Origin: Aliterella sp. RAGGC_92
GTDB lineage: Bacteria > Cyanobacteriota > Cyanobacteriia > Cyanobacteriales > Chroococcidiopsidaceae
NCBI GenBank assembly: GCA_030826005.1
Contig: JAPJOW010000023.1
Coordinates: 1 to 27,001, forward strand
Length of the DNA stretch: 27,001 nt
Direction of reading: 5' to 3'
Made by a program: the position numbers and the translations under genes. The first letter of the stretch is position 1. Each line of letters begins with the position of its first letter. Below the pieces are notes generated by a model. The model had not been told where the DNA came from, ran no database searches, and saw only the letters and a program-made list of their open reading frames with translations. Positions 7,663 through 14,946 of this stretch are shown here, in pieces.

Positions 7663-8388
7663 TTATTTATAATTAACCAACTGAGCAAAACTATCTGGTT
7701 CTAAACTCGCACCACCAACCAAAGCCCCATCAATTTCTGGTTGTGCCATGATTTCATCAATATTACTCGGTTTTACCGAACCGCCGTATTGAATCGGAAC
7801 ATTAGGATTGCTTAATTGAGAACGAATTAAACCAATAACTCGATTAGCTTCAATTGCTTCGCAAGTATCCCCCGTACCAATTGCCCAAATTGGTTCATAA
7901 GCAATAACTAAATTATTTTGGTCTACACCAACTAAACCTTGTTTTAGCTGATTTATTACGGTGCTTTCAATTTCCCCAGCGTCTCTTTGCTGTTTGGTTT
8001 CCCCTACACATAAAATCGGCGTAAGCTCGTACTTTTGCGCCGCCAACAGGCGTTTATTTACAGTTTCGTCTGTTTCGCCAAAATACTGTCGCCGTTCGCT
8101 GTGACCGACAATAACGTAGCGAGTGCCAATTTCTGCCAGCATCTCCCCAGAAATTTCTCCAGTATAAGCGCCGCTATCTTCCCAGTGGACATTTTGAGCG
8201 CCTAACTGAATGCGGCTACCGTGCAGATTTTTTGATAATTGATTGAGATCGGTATAAGGAACGCATAATACTACTTCCCGATCTTCTGGGGTATGCTCCA
8301 AACTCGGCATAAATCCTTGTAAAAACTCTAGGGACTCTGCCTGAGTTTTAAACATTTTCCAATTTCCGGCAATAACAATTTTCCGCAC
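7663..8388 (-). CDS. tpiA: Triosephosphate isomerase
   Basis: Interconverts dihydroxyacetone phosphate and glyceraldehyde 3-phosphate in glycolysis, gluconeogenesis and the Calvin cycle. The 241-aa length is typical. Catalytic residues are in place: Lys11 in GNWKM, His96 in IVGHSERR and Glu165 in AYEPIWAIGTG (which also begins the phosphate-gripping loop 6). The phosphate-binding YGGSVKPSN lies near residue 205. The gene is divergent from the 219-aa hypothetical at 8464, with about 75 bp between them. Downstream lie the tandem repeats and then folP. Confidence 0.97.
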   Translation of the reverse strand: MRKIVIAGNWKMFKTQAESLEFLQGFMPSLEHTPEDREVVLCVPYTDLNQLSKNLHGSRIQLGAQNVHWEDSGAYTGEISGEMLAEIGTRYVIVGHSERRQYFGETDETVNKRLLAAQKYELTPILCVGETKQQRDAGEIESTVINQLKQGLVGVDQNNLVIAYEPIWAIGTGDTCEAIEANRVIGLIRSQLSNPNVPIQYGGSVKPSNIDEIMAQPEIDGALVGGASLEPDSFAQLVNYK

Positions 8389-8463
8389 AGCTAACTCAAC
8401 AAAGACAATACCAATCGTAAGTTTTAGTTTAAAGCTTAAGGGGACGGGCTGATTATACGATTA

Positions 8464-9123
8464 ATGAAATCTCAACAGCATTACAACCAAGTTAGCTTAG
8501 TTATGGTTTTTATACGTTACAGCGCAATTCCGCCCAGCAGCGAGTTATATTCACGTCTTCAAAGTGAAAAAGCACTCAACTTTCTGGTAGATTTTGTTTT
8601 TACTGATGGCGGCGGCATTTTCCGCTTTTTTGAAATTGACCCTCAAGAAATTGATGATGGTTTTGAAAATGTTGTCAAGGGATATCCAACGATATTTAAG
8701 TCCCAGCTAGAATTAGATCGGGTAATTGCGGACTTGCGATCGCTATTGACACTAACTCGTCAAGCCTTTCCAGGAATTGAAGACCGAACCGCAACTCTAG
8801 AAAAATCATGGCAAGAGATTGAAGAACGTTTAGTGCAGGAACTATCCAGAAAAAAAGTTGCTAAGGCTGAGGAATTTGTGCAAAAGCTATTAGAAGGCGA
8901 TCGCACCTTTGCCCCAAATTTATTATCACCGGGGGAACATGAATCGCTAAGACTGATATCCCGCGAGTTAGTTAGAGAAGGAGCTAGTATTTTTCGACAA
9001 ATCGAGCCCAAAACACTGTTTACAGAAAATGAAGATTGGTATCTTGACGACTTAGAAGATTTGAAGCAGTTGTATCTTGAGGCAGACGAGCATAATGAAG
9101 TGATATTAATTGGATCTAGTTGA
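8464..9123 (+). CDS. Unrecognised cytosolic protein (possibly DUF1877/YfbM-like)
   Basis: A 219-aa acidic soluble protein with no signal peptide or membrane helix. The first ATG has no well-placed ribosome binding site. The in-frame ATG at 8503 (MVFIRYSAIPPSS) may be the true start, giving 206 aa. The N-terminal YSAIPPSSELYSRLQ, the central LEKSWQEIEERL and the C-terminal LEDLKQLYLEADEHNEVILIG loosely recall the layout of DUF1877/YfbM proteins (small N-terminal strand, central LdkaWh helix, C-terminal helix then strand), but the likeness is weak and I assign no function. The middle (about residues 85-150) is helical and rich in Glu, Arg and Leu. It converges on the SbcD gene, ending 7 bp from its stop. 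Confidence 0.75.
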   Translation: MKSQQHYNQVSLVMVFIRYSAIPPSSELYSRLQSEKALNFLVDFVFTDGGGIFRFFEIDPQEIDDGFENVVKGYPTIFKSQLELDRVIADLRSLLTLTRQAFPGIEDRTATLEKSWQEIEERLVQELSRKKVAKAEEFVQKLLEGDRTFAPNLLSPGEHESLRLISRELVREGASIFRQIEPKTLFTENEDWYLDDLEDLKQLYLEADEHNEVILIGSS

Positions 9124-9130
9124 TTGACAA

Positions 9131-10423
9131 CTACAGTAAGCGTAACTGACCACTTTGATTACTAGCCGTAGGTTCGTTAACCGTATCAAACCAGACTTCC
9201 TCAGTCTTCGCAGATAGCAACTTGTGAGCAGCTTCCATCATTAAACCAGATATTTCTTTAAGGTCTTGGCGATTATTTATGTAAGCTGTCAATGCTTCCA
9301 TTGGGTCGATCGCACTACTTGCGCCTAATTCCGGCAAACGCGGTCTAGCTAACTGACTGATTAGTTCTGGTTGAATAGTATAACTGTGCGCTGAACTCAG
9401 GGCGTTATGAATAGCAGCATTGTCAATTTTATCTATCTGTTCAGAGCCAAGTTGATAAATTAGTCTTACTACCGCATCCTCAATAGTGTACTTTGCGATC
9501 GCTTTCATCAATTGCTCGTGTGGTTCGGTTGCTTTAGACACATCTACTTTTATCGTCTGAAACTTCCGTACTGGCAAAGCGCAAAATTCCCATTCTGCTT
9601 TCCCCCGTTCTAAAGAAACTTTGACATAACCTTTATCTTCTTTTTCTTCGCTAAAATCAACGCGCTCAATACTACCCGGATAAATTACAGGCGGGTCATT
9701 AGATTTATTGAGGTTCTGGTGACGGTGGACGTGTCCTAGCGCCACGTAATCGAAGCAAGGACGAGTAATGAGCGATAAGGGGATAGTAAACCCTTTTCCT
9801 ACTGCTAAAAGGCGTTCAGCGCCCAAATTTGCATTATCAATCATTAAGTGTCCCAACAGCACTGTGGGGATTTCGGGGTCTAAACGGCGAATTTCCCCTT
9901 CCATTGCGGTTCGCAAACGTTCGATCAACATATCGTTGACATCGGTAATTGATAAACCTTCAGTTTCCGGGCGAGTTAGTAACGTAGAACGAGTTAGCCA
10001 AGGAAGCGTCACTACTTGCACTGCACCATTACGAGTTTGAATGTGATGGGTTGTCAAGCGATCGCCTACCACAAATCCCGGCACGCCCAAAGTACGATAA
10101 ATACATAAACTCGCCCCACCCATCCCTTGCGAATGCTGATCGTGGTTGCCTACTAGCAACACTGTAGGTATTTGAGCATCCACTAAACGGCGAAATTGAG
10201 TAGCAAATTTTTCCTGAACGTAGGGCGGCGGTGTAGCATCGGGAAAAGCATCGCCGCCAAATAGAACTAAATCTACAGGTTCGGCTAAAGCCTCATCAAT
10301 ACATTTGGACAATGTACTAACAAAGTCCTCCAAGCGTGTATTTAAGCCAGTTTCGGGGTTAAGCTTACCGTGAGTGAAGCCGCTTCCCATATGGATATCG
10401 GACAGATGGAGGATTTTGAGCAT
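9131..10423 (-). CDS. sbcD: SbcD/Mre11-type DNA repair exonuclease subunit
   Basis: A 430-aa calcineurin-like metallophosphoesterase. All the metal-binding blocks of SbcD/Mre11 are visible: LHLSDIHMG at the N-terminus (Asp9, His11), LVLFGGDAFPD, LVGNHDQHS, a histidine in LLGHLMIDN and ALGHVHRHQ. The C-terminal half, about 170 residues, would hold the capping domain and the helices that contact an SbcC/Rad50 ATPase. With SbcC it would cut hairpins and blocked double-strand ends. No SbcC gene is adjacent; the neighbours are unrelated, so the partner must lie elsewhere or the protein may act alone. The start MLKILHLSD is canonical for the family, since the first strand begins almost at residue 1. 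Confidence 0.9.
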   Translation of the reverse strand: MLKILHLSDIHMGSGFTHGKLNPETGLNTRLEDFVSTLSKCIDEALAEPVDLVLFGGDAFPDATPPPYVQEKFATQFRRLVDAQIPTVLLVGNHDQHSQGMGGASLCIYRTLGVPGFVVGDRLTTHHIQTRNGAVQVVTLPWLTRSTLLTRPETEGLSITDVNDMLIERLRTAMEGEIRRLDPEIPTVLLGHLMIDNANLGAERLLAVGKGFTIPLSLITRPCFDYVALGHVHRHQNLNKSNDPPVIYPGSIERVDFSEEKEDKGYVKVSLERGKAEWEFCALPVRKFQTIKVDVSKATEPHEQLMKAIAKYTIEDAVVRLIYQLGSEQIDKIDNAAIHNALSSAHSYTIQPELISQLARPRLPELGASSAIDPMEALTAYINNRQDLKEISGLMMEAAHKLLSAKTEEVWFDTVNEPTASNQSGQLRLL

Positions 10424-10511
10424 TTTGTAGATTACCTAATCGAGAGCGAGTTTGTAAAAGCAGAAAATGTTTTAAAAATTATGGTTGGTGACTTGTGATT
10501 CTCGGAGAGCC

Positions 10512-10537
10512 CCCCTAGCCCCCCTTAAAAAGGGGGG
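10512..10537. repeat. C/G-rich inverted repeat beside the direct repeats
   Basis: CCCCTAGCCCCCCTT runs into AAAAAGGGGGG, so the C6 run at about 10519-10524 can pair with the G6 run at 10532-10537 around a TTAAAAA loop. It is of the same CCCCCTAA.CCCCC type as the hairpins within the adjacent direct repeats and probably belongs to the same element. Confidence 0.55.
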
Positions 10538-10599
10538 AAATATTTCTTAGTCCCCCTTGTTAAGGGGGATTTAGGGGGATCTATCTCTCGGCTACCAAC
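10532..10599. repeat. Direct repeat, copy 1 (68 bp)
   Basis: Runs from GGGGGGAAATATTTC to CGGCTACCAAC. It is nearly identical to copy 2 at 10612-10680, one extra A in copy 2 being the only difference seen. Each copy contains CCCCCTTGTTAAGGGGG, a 5-6 bp hairpin, then a second GGGGGA block. This CCCCC...GGGGG type is a familiar dispersed cyanobacterial intergenic repeat. Both copies lie between sbcD and cysH, immediately past the cysH stop. Confidence 0.85.
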
Positions 10600-10611
10600 T
10601 AACAGATTTTT

Positions 10612-10680
10612 GGGGGGAAAATATTTCTTAGTCCCCCTTGTTAAGGGGGATTTAGGGGGATCTATCTCTCGGCTACCAAC
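10612..10680. repeat. Direct repeat, copy 2 (69 bp)
   Basis: Second copy of the element at 10532-10599, offset by 80-81 bp with a unique 12-bp joint (10600-10611). Near-perfect identity points to a recent tandem duplication or slippage. The CCCCCTTGTTAAGGGGG hairpin sits 50-70 bp past the cysH stop codon on the minus strand, so the element may serve as a 3' stabiliser or terminator for cysH. Confidence 0.85.
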
Positions 10681-10699
10681 CACAGAACTTTTACTTTGT

Positions 10700-11425
10700 C
10701 TAAATGTGAATCCCACATTCAGTTTTACCCATTCCCCGCCAGCGTCCGGCGCGTTCGTCTTCGCCTTCCCCTACTTGAGTCGTAATAGGTTCATCGCCGA
10801 TACTAGGATAACCTTGGTCGTGTAGAGGATTGTAAATAACGCCATGTTCAGAAACATACGCCCAAGTTTCTTTGCGCGTCCAACTAGCTATAGGATTAAC
10901 TTTGAGGCGCTGTTTGCCATCTACTTCAAATATAGGCATATCTTGACGGGTATTTGCTTGATCGCGCCGCCGCCCAGTAATCCAAGCAGTAGTATTTAGT
11001 TCCGCAAGTCCTCGTTGCAAAGGTTCAATTTTAGTGATTTGATGAAATTGACTAATATCTTTTTCCCACAAAGCGTCACCGTACTTAGCGGCGAAAGCTT
11101 CGCGGCTGTCGAGTTCGGGCATTTTGTAGGTTTTGAGGTCTAAGTTGTATAACTCTTTAACTTTGCCTACTAACTCTAAAGTTTGCGGAAAGTGGTACAA
11201 AGTATCGAGAAATATTACCGGAATTGGATGCTTGAGATCGCGGTAAAGTATATCGGTGATGACAATATCATCTACATTAAAGGCACTGGCTTGGACTAAT
11301 CCCTCAGTAATATTTTCAATGCACCAAGCTAAGACATCTCTAGGATGGGCGGTGTCGTATTTTTGGTTTAATGCTGCAAGATCGAACTTGGCGGCTAGGT
11401 TGGGCGATTCGGTGGAAAGGCTCAT
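10700..11425 (-). CDS. cysH: Phosphoadenylyl-sulfate (PAPS) reductase
   Basis: Reduces PAPS to sulfite with electrons from thioredoxin or glutaredoxin, in assimilatory sulfate reduction. The 241-aa protein shows the PP-loop-type nucleotide-binding SAFNVDDIVITDIL, the IPVIFLDTLYHFPQTLE strand, WITGRRRDQANTR and the C-terminal nucleophile motif KTECGIHI (Cys237). The CC...CxxC cysteine pairs that bind a 4Fe-4S cluster in APS reductases are absent, so PAPS is the likely substrate. It is divergent from a glutaredoxin-like gene 87 bp away, a possible electron donor. Two tandem dispersed repeats lie just past its stop. Confidence 0.95.
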   Translation of the reverse strand: MSLSTESPNLAAKFDLAALNQKYDTAHPRDVLAWCIENITEGLVQASAFNVDDIVITDILYRDLKHPIPVIFLDTLYHFPQTLELVGKVKELYNLDLKTYKMPELDSREAFAAKYGDALWEKDISQFHQITKIEPLQRGLAELNTTAWITGRRRDQANTRQDMPIFEVDGKQRLKVNPIASWTRKETWAYVSEHGVIYNPLHDQGYPSIGDEPITTQVGEGEDERAGRWRGMGKTECGIHI

Positions 11426-11512
11426 AATTATTTTTGTTACTTCTTATTCCAGAATATCGAAATATGCCGCGATCTAGGAAGTGTAGTAGTTTTACATTGA
11501 GGACTAATAACT

Positions 11513-11806
11513 ATGCAACTAATTTTGTACAGTAAACCGGGTTGCCACTTGTGCGAAGGTTTAGCAGAAAAACTTCAACAGATTCGCCCTAATCTAAATT
11601 TTGACTTAGAGATTCGCGATATTACTACCCGCCCCGATTGGTTTAATCTCTATGAGTACGAAGTCCCCGTAATCTGTAAACTATCTGCGGGTAAAGAACA
11701 ACTTTTACCTCGACCTTCCCCACGCGCTAGTACAATGCAAGTGCAGCAAATGTTACAGAAATATTTATTTAACGATGGACAATCAGCCAAGTTAAGTGAG
11801 GCGTAG
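11513..11806 (+). CDS. Glutaredoxin-like (DUF836 type) protein
   Basis: A 97-aa thioredoxin-fold protein beginning LILYSKPGCHLCEGLAEKL, with a CHLC redox centre (Cys12 and Cys15) on the first helix, followed by LEIRDITTRPDWFNLY and the cis-Pro strand YEVPVICKL. This is the layout of the glutaredoxin-like DUF836 family. The substrates are unknown. It starts divergently from cysH and ends 5 bp before murE, so it is probably cotranscribed with murE. The context allows a role in reducing CysH, but that rests only on position. Confidence 0.85.
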   Translation: MQLILYSKPGCHLCEGLAEKLQQIRPNLNFDLEIRDITTRPDWFNLYEYEVPVICKLSAGKEQLLPRPSPRASTMQVQQMLQKYLFNDGQSAKLSEA

Positions 11807-11811
11807 TAAAT

Positions 11812-13293
11812 ATGAAATTAGGCGAATTATTAAATCAGGTTAATTGTATTTCTCTATCATCCCAACATCCGGCAATGGATGAAGAAGTAAAAGGTTTAAC
11901 TACTAATTCTCATGCTTGTCAACCGGGAGATTTATTTATCGGAATGCCTGGTACGCGGGTGGATGGGGGCGAATTTTGGAGTAGCGCGATCGCCTCAGGA
12001 GCGATTGCCGCCCTAGTATCCGCTCCTATTGCCGAAAATGCCCATAATCCTCTTTTAATTGGCGCTACTGACATGGTAGCTGCTTGTGCGGCGGTAGCGG
12101 CGGCTTTTTACGGGCATCCTACCAAACAAATGCAACTTGTCGGCATTACGGGAACTAATGGCAAAACTACTACTACCCACTTAGTCGAATTTTTCCTTAA
12201 CCAAGCGCATTTATCTACTGCCTTAATGGGTACGCTTTACACTCGTTGGGCGGGTTTTGAAAAAATTGCGGCGCACACCACCCCTTTTGCAGTGGAATTA
12301 CAACAACAATTTGCCGAAGCGCGAGATGCGGGCTGTAAGTTTGGAGTGATGGAAGTGAGTTCCCACGCTTTGGCGCAAGGGAGAGTAAAAAGCTGTGAGT
12401 TTGACATAGCTGTATTTACAAACCTAACTCAAGACCACCTCGATTATCACAAAGACATGGAGGACTACTTTAACGCCAAAGCATTGTTATTCAGCCCCGA
12501 ATATTTGCAAGGACTAGCAATAATCAATATTGACGATTCTTACAGCGATCGCCTAATTAGCCAAATACAATCTCCCGTATGGCGTTATAGCGTAAGCGAT
12601 CGCACCGCAGACTTATACACCAGCAACTTAAAATACCAACCATCAGGGGTTAGCGGTACTCTCCACACTCCAAAAGGGGAAATAGCTTTCAATTCACCCT
12701 TAGTCGGTCAATACAACCTAGCCAACCTTCTAGCCGCCGTAGGTACAGCAATACATCTAGGCGTAGATTTACAATTAATTGCTCAAGTATTACCTAATTT
12801 TCCTGGCGTACCCGGACGGATGGAAAGAGTGCAGATATCGCCAACCCAAGACATCAGTGTCATTGTAGATTACGCGCATACCCCCGATAGCTTAGAAAAC
12901 TTACTCAAAGCCGCCCGTCCTTTTATTAGCGGTAAAATGATTTGCGTCTTTGGTTGTGGTGGCGACAGAGATCGCACAAAACGCCCGAAAATGGGTAAAA
13001 TAGCTGCCGAACTTGCCGATGTTGCTGTCGTCACTTCCGACAATCCCCGCACAGAAAACCCCGAACAAATTTTGCAAGATATCTTAGGGGGTATCCCAGC
13101 AACAGTTACACCAATCGCGATCGGCGATCGCGCGATCGCAATTAACGACGCTATAATTCAAGCACAGCCAGGGGATGGCGTACTAATTGCTGGCAAAGGT
13201 CATGAAGATTATCAAATTTTGGGTACAGAAAAAATCCACTTTGACGATCGCGAACAAGCCAAAAATGCCTTAAGCAAACGATTAGTTAATTAA
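11812..13293 (+). CDS. murE: UDP-MurNAc-L-Ala-D-Glu:meso-diaminopimelate ligase
   Basis: Cytosolic Mur ligase adding the third amino acid to the peptidoglycan stem peptide at the cost of ATP. The 493-aa protein has the three Mur domains: an N-terminal UDP-binding domain (TTNSHACQPGDLFIG), the central ATPase with the P-loop GTNGKTTTTH (residues 114-123) and VMEVSSHAL, and the C-terminal domain with IVDYAHTPDSLE, GCGGDRDRTKRP and the DNPR motif (residues 410-413), which marks meso-diaminopimelate rather than lysine as substrate. A late GKGHEDYQ is also present. Two adjoining HIP1 octamers (13124-13139) are embedded in the coding sequence near residues 438-443. Confidence 0.97.
   Translation: MKLGELLNQVNCISLSSQHPAMDEEVKGLTTNSHACQPGDLFIGMPGTRVDGGEFWSSAIASGAIAALVSAPIAENAHNPLLIGATDMVAACAAVAAAFYGHPTKQMQLVGITGTNGKTTTTHLVEFFLNQAHLSTALMGTLYTRWAGFEKIAAHTTPFAVELQQQFAEARDAGCKFGVMEVSSHALAQGRVKSCEFDIAVFTNLTQDHLDYHKDMEDYFNAKALLFSPEYLQGLAIINIDDSYSDRLISQIQSPVWRYSVSDRTADLYTSNLKYQPSGVSGTLHTPKGEIAFNSPLVGQYNLANLLAAVGTAIHLGVDLQLIAQVLPNFPGVPGRMERVQISPTQDISVIVDYAHTPDSLENLLKAARPFISGKMICVFGCGGDRDRTKRPKMGKIAAELADVAVVTSDNPRTENPEQILQDILGGIPATVTPIAIGDRAIAINDAIIQAQPGDGVLIAGKGHEDYQILGTEKIHFDDREQAKNALSKRLVN
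13124..13139. repeat. Back-to-back HIP1 palindromes (GCGATCGC x2)
   Basis: Two GCGATCGC octamers abut (13124-13131, 13132-13139), preceded by a near-copy CGCGATCGG. The same octamer is scattered over the whole window, in genes and spacers, as expected for a HIP1-rich cyanobacterial chromosome. Here the coding sequence of murE absorbs it as IGDRAIA. Confidence 0.9.
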
Positions 13294-13412
13294 GCACATA
13301 ACACCTACTTATTGACTAATCGCAATTAACACTCGCGTTTGTAAAGGGCGCTAATTGCTAATTACCGATCGCTCCTATAAAGTACCATCAGGGCGTTATC
13401 ACAAAAATAAGT

Positions 13413-14870
13413 ATGGTCAGTTCTTTTAAGCAATCTCCCAGCCTGTATGAATTAAGTCTTAGTGCGGAGTTACCCCCACAATTATTAGTTGTAACTCCTG
13501 CTACTTTATTATCATTGGTACGGGCAACAATCGATTTGCTAATTGAGCAGAAAATCCGCGCCCAGCTTTGGATTAAGCTACCACCCGGCAAAATTTGGCA
13601 CTCAGAAATTCAACGGTATAATGTAGCTAATTTAAGCGAAGGTATATATAACTGCGTAGTTTATAACAATACTGAAAGTGATGCGTTAGCTCCGTTAATA
13701 TCATTAAAGTTAACGGCAGCAAGTCAGTTAAAGCGAGAATATTTTTTATTAGTTTTATCGCCGCAATTATCTAGTTTAACCTTGGCACACCGTCGCCGCA
13801 TTCAGCGACAAGGAACGGTAACTAAAGTTCTTTCTCAGTCAAAACCAGTCAATAAACCAAAGCGCAATTCTTCCTTAGTAGCTATTTGCTCCTACGAAGT
13901 TCCAGTAATCGAGCGCGTGCTACAAGGAATAAAGCAAGAAGTTGTTGCCCTAACAACAAAAAGTTCGCCCAAAAAAATCACGGACACCGATCGCGCTCAA
14001 CTGACAGAATTATTACAAAATTGGGAGTCATTATTTACCATAACGCCAACCCAAGGAGCATTAATTAATCAACTAGCGATCGCGCAATTGCAACGCTCAG
14101 ACGAAATTCTTCGCCGCACAAAATTTGAACGTACCGCCAGGTTGCAACAGCAAAATCAAGAATCGATCGATACCGTCAATGAAACAAGAGAATTGCTGCG
14201 GCGTGCAAGTCAAGAACTCCGCACGCCATTAACTAATATGAAAACAGCGCTAAGTCTATTAAATTCACCCCATCTCAAGCCACCGCAAAGAATGCGCTAC
14301 TTGCAAATGCTGCATACCGAATGCGATCGCCAAAACTCGGTAATTAACGGATTGCTAGAATTGCTGCAAATCGATCAAATCCCTAAATACACGCCATTGC
14401 AGCCCGTCCGCCTCAGTGAAATAGTACCGGGGGTTGTAAGTACTTATCAACCCTTAGCCCAAGAAAAAGGCATAATGCTGGCTTATACCGTGCCAGAACA
14501 ACTACCACCAGTTTTATGTCTTAACTCCTGGCTGAAGCAAATAGCAATCAATTTATTACACAATAGTATTAAGTTTACACCGCGTGGCGGTCAAGTTTGG
14601 GTGCGATCGCGCGCGGTAGGCGATCGGGTAATGCTAGAAGTGCGAGACACGGGCATTGGCATTGCCGAACGCGATATACCTAGAGTATTCGATTATTTTT
14701 ACCGCATTCGCCCCACAGCCGATGATAGTAGTGGTGCAGGTTTAGGTTTAACTATCGTCCAGCAGCTTTTACAACGCTCTGGTGGCTCAATTTCAATTAA
14801 AAGCAAACCCGGCGAAGGTTCTACTTTTACGCTCTTACTAGCAACTGCTCCTAATCCACCAGCCAATTAG
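13413..14870 (+). CDS. Histidine-kinase-like protein with Gln in place of the phosphoacceptor His
   Basis: A 485-aa soluble sensor-kinase homologue. Residues 1-200 form an unassigned sensor region that begins with a strand-helix unit (LLVVTPATLLSLVRATIDLL); it may be a DICT-like domain, but this is uncertain. A Gln-rich helix (about 215-260) leads into the dimerisation domain, where the H box reads ASQELRTPLTNMKTAL. The usual His is Gln267 (codon CAA, 14211-14213). The ATP-binding domain is intact: N box NLLHNSIKFTP (Asn384), G1 RDTGIGI (Asp412) and G2 GAGLGLTIV (441-449). So ATP binding looks possible but self-phosphorylation on the H box does not. I recall cyanobacterial kinases with this same SQELRTP box, which would make it a lineage trait rather than a mutation. 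It converges on another kinase-like gene 76 bp away. Confidence 0.9.
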   Translation: MVSSFKQSPSLYELSLSAELPPQLLVVTPATLLSLVRATIDLLIEQKIRAQLWIKLPPGKIWHSEIQRYNVANLSEGIYNCVVYNNTESDALAPLISLKLTAASQLKREYFLLVLSPQLSSLTLAHRRRIQRQGTVTKVLSQSKPVNKPKRNSSLVAICSYEVPVIERVLQGIKQEVVALTTKSSPKKITDTDRAQLTELLQNWESLFTITPTQGALINQLAIAQLQRSDEILRRTKFERTARLQQQNQESIDTVNETRELLRRASQELRTPLTNMKTALSLLNSPHLKPPQRMRYLQMLHTECDRQNSVINGLLELLQIDQIPKYTPLQPVRLSEIVPGVVSTYQPLAQEKGIMLAYTVPEQLPPVLCLNSWLKQIAINLLHNSIKFTPRGGQVWVRSRAVGDRVMLEVRDTGIGIAERDIPRVFDYFYRIRPTADDSSGAGLGLTIVQQLLQRSGGSISIKSKPGEGSTFTLLLATAPNPPAN

Positions 14871-14946
14871 TTCAAGGACGTTGCTGGACTCAAAAAAGAT
14901 TGTCTCCTTGTCTTCTAATTGAGCAAAGCCAACTTAAAACTCAACT

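Noticed and set aside
10525..10716. 63-codon minus-strand ORF
   Set aside because: It is made almost wholly of the two direct repeats and encodes the same peptide twice; no gene-like features.
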